This document shows positions 28,983 through 36,341 of a stretch of DNA of 64,000 nt, piece after piece. The position numbers and the translations under genes were made by a program. This stretch comes from JAJAZB01 sp964244295 (GTDB lineage Bacteria; Bacteroidota; Bacteroidia; Cytophagales; Spirosomataceae). Where the stretch lies: the NCBI GenBank assembly GCA_964244295.1, contig CAXTIG010000001.1, positions 62,001 to 126,000 on the forward strand, read 5' to 3'. Under the pieces are notes generated by a model. It saw nothing but the letters and a program-made list of their open reading frames with translations. It searched no databases and was not told where the DNA came from. Numbering within the stretch: position 1 is the stretch's first letter; every line of letters starts with the position of its first letter.

Positions 28983-29687
28983 ATGAAAACCATCCTCATC
29001 ACCGGGGCCTCCAAAGGCATTGGCCGCGCCCTGGCCCTCCGCCTCGCCGCCGACGGCGCCAACCTCGCTCTCGTGGCCCGCAGCGGAGCCGAACTCGAAT
29101 TACTGAAAACGGAGGTTGAAACGCTGGGCGGAAAAGCCCTGCTCTTCGTGGGTGACGTGGCCGACGAAACCCTCGCCACCAACGCCGTGGCCGACACGGT
29201 CGCGGCATTTGGAAAACTCGACGCGGTGATCAACAACGCGGGGTTTGGGATTTTCGGCCAAGCCGAAACCCTCAGCGTCACCGACTGGGATTCGGTGTAC
29301 GCCACCAACGTGAAGGGTACCTTTCTTTTCAGCCGCGAGGCGGTGAAAGCGATGAAAGTTTCCGGCGGCGGCCACATCGTTAACGTCGCTTCCGATGTCG
29401 CGAAGCGGGTTTTCGACGGCGGTTCACTGTACTGTTCTTCCAAATTTGCGCAGGATGCTTTTTCGATGGCGCTGCGAAAAGAAGTGCGACCGCACCAAAT
29501 CAAAGTGTCGGTCCTTTACACCGGTCTGGTGGACACGCACTTCCACGCCCGGCCCCAGGGCGACCCGCACCACGCCGACTGGCTCACGCCCGAAAACGTG
29601 GCGGATTCCATTCATTTCGTGCTTTCGGCTCCGCCCCATGTCGTGATCGACGAGTTGGTGGTTCACCCGCTGAGTCAGGCGTATTGA
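28983..29687 (+). CDS. Short-chain dehydrogenase/reductase
   Basis: The 234-residue protein is a classical SDR. It has the NAD(P) motif Thr-Gly-Ala-Ser-Lys-Gly-Ile-Gly near residue 7, Asn-Asn-Ala-Gly near 81, and the catalytic Tyr-Cys-Ser-Ser-Lys near 147 with Ser a dozen residues before. A basic/Ser pair in the Gly-rich motif suggests NADP. The substrate cannot be assigned. Confidence 0.9.
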   Translation: MKTILITGASKGIGRALALRLAADGANLALVARSGAELELLKTEVETLGGKALLFVGDVADETLATNAVADTVAAFGKLDAVINNAGFGIFGQAETLSVTDWDSVYATNVKGTFLFSREAVKAMKVSGGGHIVNVASDVAKRVFDGGSLYCSSKFAQDAFSMALRKEVRPHQIKVSVLYTGLVDTHFHARPQGDPHHADWLTPENVADSIHFVLSAPPHVVIDELVVHPLSQAY

Positions 29688-29769
29688 GGAGGTGATCAGT
29701 TGTAGATCGGCAGTTTTTCGGGGTCTTGTCATCCCGAAAAACCGCCGGGGTGCTTACGATGAGAAAGGG

Positions 29770-30537
29770 TCAGACCGTTTTTCGCAACCGCTCCACCGCA
29801 TCCACTACACTCAACGCACTGTTCATCAAGGCTTCCACGTACCCGCTTTCGGTTTGGGTGAGCACGTCGCGGGGGGTGCCGAGGTGCAAAATTCGCCCCC
29901 GCCGCATCACGCCGACCCGGTCGGCGGTGGTGAGGGCGTCGAGCAAATCATGGGTGACGAACACGCAGCCCAGGCCCTCGGCCCGCACCAGCGCGAGCAG
30001 ACTTTGCCGGAGGGTTTGCTTGTGGAGGGCGTCGAGGTGGCTGAAGGGTTCGTCGAGCAGCAGCAGCCGGGGTTTTTCGGCGATGGCGCGGGCGATGGCC
30101 GCCCGCTGTTGCTCCCCACCCGACACCTCGCGGGGTTTGCGATTGGCGACGGCGCTCAAATCCGCCAGGTCGAGCAGTTCGGCAACCCGAAAGTTGCGGT
30201 ACTCCCGGTTGTACTCCCGCAGGGCGTAAGCAATGTTTTCGCGGAGGCTGACGTGGGGAAACAGCCGGTAATCCTGCGCCACCAATTTCACCGCCGGGTG
30301 GCCCGGAACCAGTTTCTGAGCGTAGGCCACCACGTCGGAATCGCCGAGGGTGATGGTGCCCGCTTCGGGTTCGGTGAGGCCCGCCAGCAGGTGGAGGAGG
30401 GTGCTTTTCCCGGCTCCGCTTTCGCCCACCAACGCCAGCACCTCGCCCGGATTCAATTCAAAAGAAATCTCGTGCAGGACTTCGCGGCTTTCGTAGGATT
30501 TGGTTAGGTTCGTGACGCGGAGGAGGGGGGTGGGCAT
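29770..30537 (-). CDS. ABC transporter ATP-binding protein, orphan
   Basis: The 255-residue ATPase has Walker A Gly-Glu-Ser-Gly-Ala-Gly-Lys-Ser, the signature Val-Ser-Gly-Gly-Glu-Gln-Gln-Arg, Walker B Leu-Leu-Leu-Leu-Asp-Glu-Pro, and a switch His in Val-Thr-His-Asp. The sequence is closest in flavour to import ATPases of the PotA/ThiQ type, but no permease or binding protein is adjacent, so the partner must be encoded elsewhere. The 82-bp gap to the convergent SDR gene holds a GTCATCCCGAA fragment like the long palindromes. Confidence 0.9.
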   Translation of the reverse strand: MPTPLLRVTNLTKSYESREVLHEISFELNPGEVLALVGESGAGKSTLLHLLAGLTEPEAGTITLGDSDVVAYAQKLVPGHPAVKLVAQDYRLFPHVSLRENIAYALREYNREYRNFRVAELLDLADLSAVANRKPREVSGGEQQRAAIARAIAEKPRLLLLDEPFSHLDALHKQTLRQSLLALVRAEGLGCVFVTHDLLDALTTADRVGVMRRGRILHLGTPRDVLTQTESGYVEALMNSALSVVDAVERLRKTV

Positions 30538-30575
30538 AAAGGCAAAGGTAGAAAGCGGCTAATCGTAGTTAAATT

Positions 30576-31289
30576 TTGTTTTGTTTTTCTGTAAAACGCC
30601 TGTCTGTGGCGTTAGCAAAAATTACAATAATCTTTCGTATAAAAACTTTTCGTTTCAAAGTAGTGTCGAGAAGTATAATTGCTTTAACTATCGTAATTTC
30701 ATTATTTTTATTTATTTTTTTTATTTTTTCTTTGCGAGATAATATACAATCTCCTGTGATTGTAGTTCTTCTTTTATGTTTTATAATTATTTGTGCCTAT
30801 TTTTTTATTAAAAAATTTGCTTCAGTAGAATTAGAAATAGTATTTCCTAACAACGGAATAGAGATTCATTGGAAAAATCAGTTTGTTTTTCATAATCGAG
30901 CAGATATCCATTTAGAATGGCCAGAGATCAAGAGTTATCTTTTTGAGCCTCAGCAATACTATGACCTTTTCAAAGTAGAAACACATTCAGAATTAACTAT
31001 AAAGATTTCGCACAATAATGATTTAAATCACAAGGATGATTTCTTAAAATTTTTATTGTATTTTGAAAGAAAAGTAAATAAATTTAATATTTCCTCAGAA
31101 AAATCTGTAATCCTTAAAAAGAAAAATATTTATGAAACAGATTTCGGGATAATCATTGCTTTTGCAATGGTAATTTACATTCTTTATGTGATTTACATGA
31201 TTACTTTTAAATCTACCAAAGCGACCGGCTGCTATGCTGATCACAGTCTCAGCCGCTTTTTTCTACATTTATCAAGTGTATGTTCATAA
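30576..31289 (+). CDS. Membrane protein of unknown function in AT-rich island
   Basis: The frame opens at a TTG (30576); other GTG or TTG starts nearby are possible. The product (237 residues at most) has two hydrophobic segments at about residues 34-55 and 60-78 and another near 190-210, with a polar Asn/Lys-rich middle. No family is recognised. Codons are strongly A/T-ending, unlike every neighbour, so the gene is probably transferred. The last ~25 residues are encoded by a GC-richer stretch that looks like a terminator hairpin, so the C-terminus may be eroded or the gene truncated. Confidence 0.55.
   Translation: MFCFSVKRLSVALAKITIIFRIKTFRFKVVSRSIIALTIVISLFLFIFFIFSLRDNIQSPVIVVLLLCFIIICAYFFIKKFASVELEIVFPNNGIEIHWKNQFVFHNRADIHLEWPEIKSYLFEPQQYYDLFKVETHSELTIKISHNNDLNHKDDFLKFLLYFERKVNKFNISSEKSVILKKKNIYETDFGIIIAFAMVIYILYVIYMITFKSTKATGCYADHSLSRFFLHLSSVCS
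31219..31264 (+). terminator. Terminator-like hairpin overlapping the island ORF end
   Basis: AGCGACCGGCTG near 31220 and CAGCCGCTTTTTT near 31250-31263 form an imperfect stem followed by six T residues. This is a typical intrinsic terminator shape, but it falls inside the open frame that runs to 31289, which suggests the frame's true end was earlier. Confidence 0.45.
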
Positions 31290-31348
31290 TAAGAAAAAGT
31301 AACGCTATTTTCTTGCAAAGAAAACAATCTCTACAGCCCCGAGTAGAA

Positions 31349-32227
31349 TCATTTCCTCCCCGCCCCCACCAACTCCAACAATTCCCGGTAAATCACGTTC
31401 CGTTTCCAAAACAACATCACCGCCATCGCCACGTGTTTTTTACGGGGCAATTCGGTGAATCGGTGCTGCACACCGAGTCGTTGCAACCGCTGCCGGTACC
31501 GCTCGCTGCTTTTCTGAATGCCGGGGTAGCTGCGTCCCCCCACGTACAGCAACGTGGGTGGTGTACTCGCCGAGAGGTGATACATCGGCGAAACCGCCCG
31601 CCACACGGTCGAATCCGAGCCGAAGGGCACCAGAAACTTCTCGTCGCCGGGGTATTCCATTTTTTTCAGGTAATCGAACATATCGAGGCCCGCCGCATCG
31701 TCGAGGATGGCTCCTTTCACCGGATTTTTTGGTAGCCCCAGTTTGCCGAATAGAGCATCGTCGGTCGAGAGTAGCGCCGCCAGCCCGCCCCCGGCGGAGT
31801 GGCCCATCGTGAAAATCCGGGTGGGGTCGCCGCCGTACTCGGTGGCGTGCCGCGTGGCCCAGAGCACGGCGCGGGCGCAGTCGTCGGCCATCGCAGGCAC
31901 CTGCACGTTGGGGGCCATTCGGTAGTTGATGATGACGGCCACCACGCCCTGCTTGGCGAGTCGCCTCCCGATGAACCAGTAGGTTTTTTTGTCGCCGCTG
32001 TTCCAGTTGCCGCCGTGGATGAACACCACCACGGGCCGCCGCGTGGCCGAGGCGCGGCGCGGCGCGTACACGTCGAGCAAATGCCCCGTTGCATCGAAGT
32101 CAGCGGCATTCGTGGCGACGTAGGCGATGTTTTTGGTGCGGCGGCTGGGGGAGGCCTGGGTAAATCCGGCCACCAGGAGTAAGCAGGCAACCAGGACAAA
32201 CGAAGCACGGAGGCAAAAAAGAACCAT
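31349..32227 (-). CDS. Exported alpha/beta hydrolase (esterase/lipase-like)
   Basis: The 292-residue product has a signal peptide (about 25 residues, ending Phe-Thr-Gln-Ala-Ser). It has the hormone-sensitive-lipase/BD-FAE-like core: oxyanion His-Gly-Gly-Asn-Trp, nucleophile Gly-His-Ser-Ala-Gly-Gly, and a catalytic His in Lys-Lys-His-Val-Ala-Met near residue 266. Such enzymes often deacylate carbohydrates or small esters. It is divergent from the radical SAM gene. Confidence 0.85.
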   Translation of the reverse strand: MVLFCLRASFVLVACLLLVAGFTQASPSRRTKNIAYVATNAADFDATGHLLDVYAPRRASATRRPVVVFIHGGNWNSGDKKTYWFIGRRLAKQGVVAVIINYRMAPNVQVPAMADDCARAVLWATRHATEYGGDPTRIFTMGHSAGGGLAALLSTDDALFGKLGLPKNPVKGAILDDAAGLDMFDYLKKMEYPGDEKFLVPFGSDSTVWRAVSPMYHLSASTPPTLLYVGGRSYPGIQKSSERYRQRLQRLGVQHRFTELPRKKHVAMAVMLFWKRNVIYRELLELVGAGRK

Positions 32228-32438
32228 GAGAAAAAGAAATACGGGTGCGGGAATGGTGCGGTTGAATGTACGGGAACCGGCGAAGTTTAGCCCAGGCCGT
32301 CGTGAATTTTACTTTAAAACTATCGCGCCTCCGGCGATTCATTTGGCGGTCGGCGTTGTTAAAAAGTGGGCAATTACCCGCGCTGAGGAAATTTTCAGCC
32401 GCCGCGCATTCAGCCCGCTCACTTCATCGCTACTGCTT

Positions 32439-33524
32439 TTGTCAACCACCCTGTTCAGTCCCGAACGCCCCCAAATCGACACCCGCCCCGCCCGGCTCTG
32501 GATGCCCCGTCGGGTCGTTTTTACCCCGGACGCGCTGCGCGAACCCTTCGGCCAGGCGATGTACGAGCGGATTGCTGCGATCGGCCTGCCCATCGAAGAA
32601 GCCAAATCCAACCGCATCACCGGCCTACGCGGGAAGGACGAGCGCGAAACCTACCGCAACGCCAAAAACACACTGGCCGTGGTGACCGCCCCGGCGGGAG
32701 CTTTCCGCCTGATTCCCATCCCGCCCTCCGCCGATTGGCAGATGAACCTGGCCGAAGGCTGCCCGGCGCATTGCCAGTACTGCTACCTGGCCGGGAGTTT
32801 GTCGGGACCGCCGGTGGTGCGGGCCTACGCCAACCTGCCCCAGATGCTAGCCAACACGGCGGCCTACGAAAAGCCCAGCGGCCTGACCACCTTCGAGGTG
32901 AGTTGCTACACCGACGTGATGGGCATCGAACACCTGACGGGCAGTCTGGCCGAGTGCATCCGCTACTTCGGCACCCGCGACGCGGCCCGACTGCGCTGGG
33001 TAAGCAAGTACGAGCGGGTGGATTCGCTGCTCGACCTGCCGCACGAAGGCCACACCCAAGCGCGGTTTAGCCTCAATGCCGAACCCATCGCCCGGCGATT
33101 GGAAGGCGGCACGGCCTCGATCGAAGCACGGTTGGGGGCACTGCGAAAGCTGGCCCTGCCGCGCTCCGAAGGCGGCGGGGGTTACCCGGTGGGCGTGGTG
33201 CTGGCTCCCATCATGCCCATTCCCGACTGGGAACGACACTACACCGACCTGCTCGACCGGTTAGCCAACGCCTTGGATTTCCCCTGCGACCTGACCGTGG
33301 AATTTATCACCCACCGCTTCACCCCCGGCTCGAAAGACGTGCTGCTGGGCTGGTATCCCAACACCACGCTGGAGATGGACGAAGCGAGCCGTTCGCAGAA
33401 ATTCAATAAGTTTGGCGGCAAAAAGTACGTGTACGTGGCCGAAGAAATGCGGCGAATGCGCCGGTTTTTTGAAGCCGAATGGAAGCTGCGATTTCCCAAC
33501 GCGCCGGTGTTGTACTGGACGTAG
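32439..33524 (+). CDS. Spore photoproduct lyase-like radical SAM protein
   Basis: The start is taken as a TTG at 32439 (361 residues) because the stretch Arg-Leu-Trp-Met-Pro-Arg-Arg appears conserved in relatives; the ATG at 32502 is the alternative. The [4Fe-4S] motif Cys-Pro-Ala-His-Cys-Gln-Tyr-Cys-Tyr-Leu places Cys108, Cys112 and Cys115. Cys156 in Phe-Glu-Val-Ser-Cys-Tyr-Thr-Asp corresponds in position to the H-donor Cys of Bacillus SPL, and Tyr114/Tyr116 are kept. SPL repairs UV spore photoproduct; the reaction in a non-spore-former is unknown, though DNA repair or base modification is the likeliest. Confidence 0.85.
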   Translation: MSTTLFSPERPQIDTRPARLWMPRRVVFTPDALREPFGQAMYERIAAIGLPIEEAKSNRITGLRGKDERETYRNAKNTLAVVTAPAGAFRLIPIPPSADWQMNLAEGCPAHCQYCYLAGSLSGPPVVRAYANLPQMLANTAAYEKPSGLTTFEVSCYTDVMGIEHLTGSLAECIRYFGTRDAARLRWVSKYERVDSLLDLPHEGHTQARFSLNAEPIARRLEGGTASIEARLGALRKLALPRSEGGGGYPVGVVLAPIMPIPDWERHYTDLLDRLANALDFPCDLTVEFITHRFTPGSKDVLLGWYPNTTLEMDEASRSQKFNKFGGKKYVYVAEEMRRMRRFFEAEWKLRFPNAPVLYWT

Positions 33525-33529
33525 CCAAG

Positions 33530-33592
33530 TGGTGAAAGGTGAGTGGTGAATTGTGAAAATAACAATCACAATTCACCACTCACCTTTCACCA
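33530..33592. repeat. Heptad-type hairpin (GTGAAAG/GTGAATT), perfect
   Basis: Two perfect 27-bp arms (33530-33556 and 33566-33592) with a 9-bp loop are built from GGTGAAA, GGTGAGT and GGTGAAT units. It lies between convergent genes. Confidence 0.9.
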
Positions 33593-33597
33593 TTCAC

Positions 33598-35268
33598 TTA
33601 CTCGAATTGCTCCCAACTCAACCGCTCGTAGCTCTTCGTGGTGGCCCAGAGCAGGCCGCCGTACAGCGCAGCCAACAGCAGCGCTCCGCCCGGCACGAAG
33701 GTGGCGCCCCAGTGGAGTAGCCCGGCGGTGGGCATGAAAACGAAGAGCATCAGCATCGTTTTCAGCGTTCGGGTGCCGTCTTGTTTTTCTTTGGGTTCCT
33801 GCGAAAACGGCAGGTACCAGGTGGTTTTCGTCCAGGCTTCGAGCGTGACGACCACGAGCGCGAAGACGTAGCCCGCCAGCAGGTCGTCGAGGATGCGCCA
33901 GCCCCAGAGCAGGCTCATCAACACCCCAACGGCGAGGTAAAACGGCGTGAAAAACTTCATCACCACGGCCTTCAGATTGCCCAGAATCACCTCACGCGGC
34001 GACCCGATCGGCGTGGCGTAGTAGACCCAGGCCGCCTTGAAGTCGTCGGATTGGTAGGTCGATTGGTAAAACGTGCTCAACACGCTCTGCACCACGTAAA
34101 TCAGAAACAGGTAGCTGGCCGAATTGACCAGGCCGTCGAGGCCCTTTTCCCGGTAAATCGGCCAGACAAATACGAACAGCAGAGGCAGAAACACGCCGAT
34201 GGACGGGTAGGTGCGCATTTTAAAACGCCGGTCGCGGGAGGTAATTTTCCAGGAAAGCTCGAAGGAACCGCGTTCCAAATCCGAGCGCGTCAGCCGCTGT
34301 GCCAGCCATTCCGACCACACAAACCCACCCCGTTCGGGCGGGGCGGGTCGCTCGCCGCCGCTGGTTCCCGCGCCCATCACGGCCAGTTTGCGGTTGAAGG
34401 CCGGAGCCAGGTACCGGCTGTTGACGAACAACAAGGCCAGGGGCATCACCAGCGCCAGCCCAATCAACAGCGCGTAGTCCGGCTCGAAATGCCCGTTCAC
34501 GACCGCGTCCATCGTGCCAGCCAGCCAGAGCGGGGGCACGGCGAAATGCCAGGTTTGGAGCGTGAATTCCGCATTTTTCAAGTTAAAAAAATCAAGGACG
34601 CGGGGTAAAATCTGGTAGGCCAGGCTGAAGAAAATCGTCATGAAAATCTGCGCGTAGCTGATCACGTCTTTCACCCGCTCTTCGCTCGTAAACCGGATGA
34701 GCAGCATATACAGCAGCGTGGTGAAAAACACGGTCAGCAGCGTAGCCTGCACGTTGAGCAGCAGGAACAGGCCCGCCGCCAGCGGGCCATACTTGAAGCC
34801 CATGTAAATCGTGGGGAACATCGTCAGCGCCAGCACGATGAGCAGAATGTAAGTAATTAGGTGAACCAGCCGGGCCACGAGCAGCGTGCGGCCATTGACG
34901 GGCCGGGGCAAAATCACCACGTTGTCGGTGGTGTCGAGCAGCACATTCGAGAAGTCGGAGATGAGCGTGAGCGCGGTGATGAACATCACGTAACTGAACA
35001 AAAACGCGGTACTCAGCAGCAAGGAAGGCACGATGAACACCAGCGCCCCCACGAACACGCCGAACAACGTGTACACGCCCACGACCATCAGAAACCGGTT
35101 GTTGGAATCCGTTTTTTTCTGCCCCGGTCGGCCCCCCACGGCGTGGCTGCGGCGGTTGTCCATCGTCAGTTTCACCTCCACGATGGTGCGGAGAATCGCG
35201 TAATCAACGCCCAGCAGCCGGAAAATTGGCCGGAGGCGGTCGAGGAGGAAGAGGATGGTTCGGGTCAT
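33598..35268 (-). CDS. ABC transporter permease
   Basis: The ATG at 35268 gives 556 residues; a longer frame would run into the repeat upstream. About twelve hydrophobic segments are spread over the protein, arranged as an N-terminal group of six and a C-terminal group of six around a polar middle (residues 300-370). No periplasmic core domain is present, unlike the MacB-like permeases later in the window. With the EcsA-like ATPase encoded just upstream it should form a two-component exporter. The substrate is unknown. Confidence 0.85.
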   Translation of the reverse strand: MTRTILFLLDRLRPIFRLLGVDYAILRTIVEVKLTMDNRRSHAVGGRPGQKKTDSNNRFLMVVGVYTLFGVFVGALVFIVPSLLLSTAFLFSYVMFITALTLISDFSNVLLDTTDNVVILPRPVNGRTLLVARLVHLITYILLIVLALTMFPTIYMGFKYGPLAAGLFLLLNVQATLLTVFFTTLLYMLLIRFTSEERVKDVISYAQIFMTIFFSLAYQILPRVLDFFNLKNAEFTLQTWHFAVPPLWLAGTMDAVVNGHFEPDYALLIGLALVMPLALLFVNSRYLAPAFNRKLAVMGAGTSGGERPAPPERGGFVWSEWLAQRLTRSDLERGSFELSWKITSRDRRFKMRTYPSIGVFLPLLFVFVWPIYREKGLDGLVNSASYLFLIYVVQSVLSTFYQSTYQSDDFKAAWVYYATPIGSPREVILGNLKAVVMKFFTPFYLAVGVLMSLLWGWRILDDLLAGYVFALVVVTLEAWTKTTWYLPFSQEPKEKQDGTRTLKTMLMLFVFMPTAGLLHWGATFVPGGALLLAALYGGLLWATTKSYERLSWEQFE

Positions 35269-35276
35269 GATAAGTT

Positions 35277-35335
35277 GTGAAGGGTGAGTTGGTGAATTGT
35301 GAGTTAAACTCACAATTCACCAACTCATCCTTCAC
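35277..35335. repeat. Heptad-type hairpin inside an operon
   Basis: Arms 35277-35305 and 35307-35335 (29 bp, one mismatch, 1-bp loop) fill the 74-bp gap between the ATPase and permease genes, which are on the same strand. It could affect read-through or mRNA stability and so the ratio of the two subunits. Confidence 0.9.
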
Positions 35336-35342
35336 TCTTTAT

Positions 35343-36113
35343 TTATTGCATGGCTTGAATAAATTCCGCCGCTTTCGAGGTGCTCTGCCCGTCACCGGTG
35401 AGGCCCTGGAAAATATGTTCGAGGGTGCCGGTGTGGGCTAAAGCCCGGAGTTCGTCGATGGTACCGTTGGCAATCACCTGCCCACCGTTGATGATGACGA
35501 TGCGGTCGGAAATTTTCTCAACCACGTCCATCAGGTGCGAGGAGTAGAAAATGGTTTTCCCCGCCGTGCGGAGGCCCGCCAGAATTTCTTTCACCAAAAT
35601 CACCGCGTTGGCATCGAGGCCGGAAAGCGGTTCGTCGAAAAACACCACGTCGGGGTTGTGCAGTAAGCCGCTGGTGAGCAGCACTTTCTGCCGCATTCCC
35701 TTCGAGAACGTGTTCATCCGGGCATCGGCGTGGGCGCTCAGGTCAAACAAGCCGAGCAGGTCGCTGGCCTTGCGGGTGATGTCGGCGTCGGGCATTCGGT
35801 ACAAACGCCCGATGAAAGTGAGGTATTCCATCGGCGTGAGCACGTCGTAAAGCGCGGCGTTTTCGGGCACGTAGCCGATGCGTTTTTTCACTTCGAGCGA
35901 ATCCTGCCGCACGTCGTAGCCCAGCACCCGCGCCTCGCCCTGGAAGTCGGACAGCATCCCAATCAGGATTTTGATGGTCGTCGATTTTCCGGCTCCGTTC
36001 GGGCCAATGTAGCCGATGATTTCGCCGGGAAATACGTCGAGGTCAATGCCTTTGAGGACGGGTTGGCTGTCGTAAAATTTGCGGAGGTTGCGGAGTTGAA
36101 TGACGGGTTCCAT
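35343..36113 (-). CDS. ABC transporter ATP-binding protein (EcsA-like)
   Basis: The 256-residue ATPase has Walker A Gly-Pro-Asn-Gly-Ala-Gly-Lys-Ser, the degenerate signature Phe-Ser-Lys-Gly-Met-Arg-Gln-Lys typical of EcsA/CcmA-type exporters, Walker B Val-Val-Phe-Phe-Asp-Glu-Pro, and a switch His in Ser-Ser-His. It is the first gene of a two-gene operon with the permease at 33598-35268. Confidence 0.92.
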   Translation of the reverse strand: MEPVIQLRNLRKFYDSQPVLKGIDLDVFPGEIIGYIGPNGAGKSTTIKILIGMLSDFQGEARVLGYDVRQDSLEVKKRIGYVPENAALYDVLTPMEYLTFIGRLYRMPDADITRKASDLLGLFDLSAHADARMNTFSKGMRQKVLLTSGLLHNPDVVFFDEPLSGLDANAVILVKEILAGLRTAGKTIFYSSHLMDVVEKISDRIVIINGGQVIANGTIDELRALAHTGTLEHIFQGLTGDGQSTSKAAEFIQAMQ

Positions 36114-36263
36114 GAAAAATTAGCCTTGCTGAACGGAAAACCTGGTTTGTTAAATCCAAAACAGGTTCAGGTAAAAGTACGACCGCCTCCGCCTTTTCAG
36201 ACCCCAAAAACGAGATGAACGGGGAAAAACATCCGTTTTTCGTCGCCTCGGCCCGGAAGACTC

Positions 36264-36294
36264 TTGCGCTTTCCTACGCAAACGTCTACATTTC
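36264..36294 (+). promoter_or_regulatory. Candidate Bacteroidota sigma-A promoter of the GH9 gene
   Basis: TTG at 36264-36266 is followed after 20 bp by TACATTTC at 36287-36294, close to the TTTG ... TAnnTTTG consensus of this phylum. The start codon lies about 48 bp further on. Confidence 0.4.
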
Positions 36295-36341
36295 AGTCCC
36301 GTTTACGCAGCGGTTTTTTGCAAAACTTTCCCGGTTCCGCC

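Larger units (their letters stand above)
30560..31320. other. AT-rich compositional island
   Basis: Base composition drops abruptly from about 60-65% GC to roughly 20-30% GC in sampled 60-base lines (for example 12 G/C of 60 at 30661-30720). It recovers just as sharply after 31320. The island matches one ORF and its flanks. No terminal repeats or integrase were found. Confidence 0.8.
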
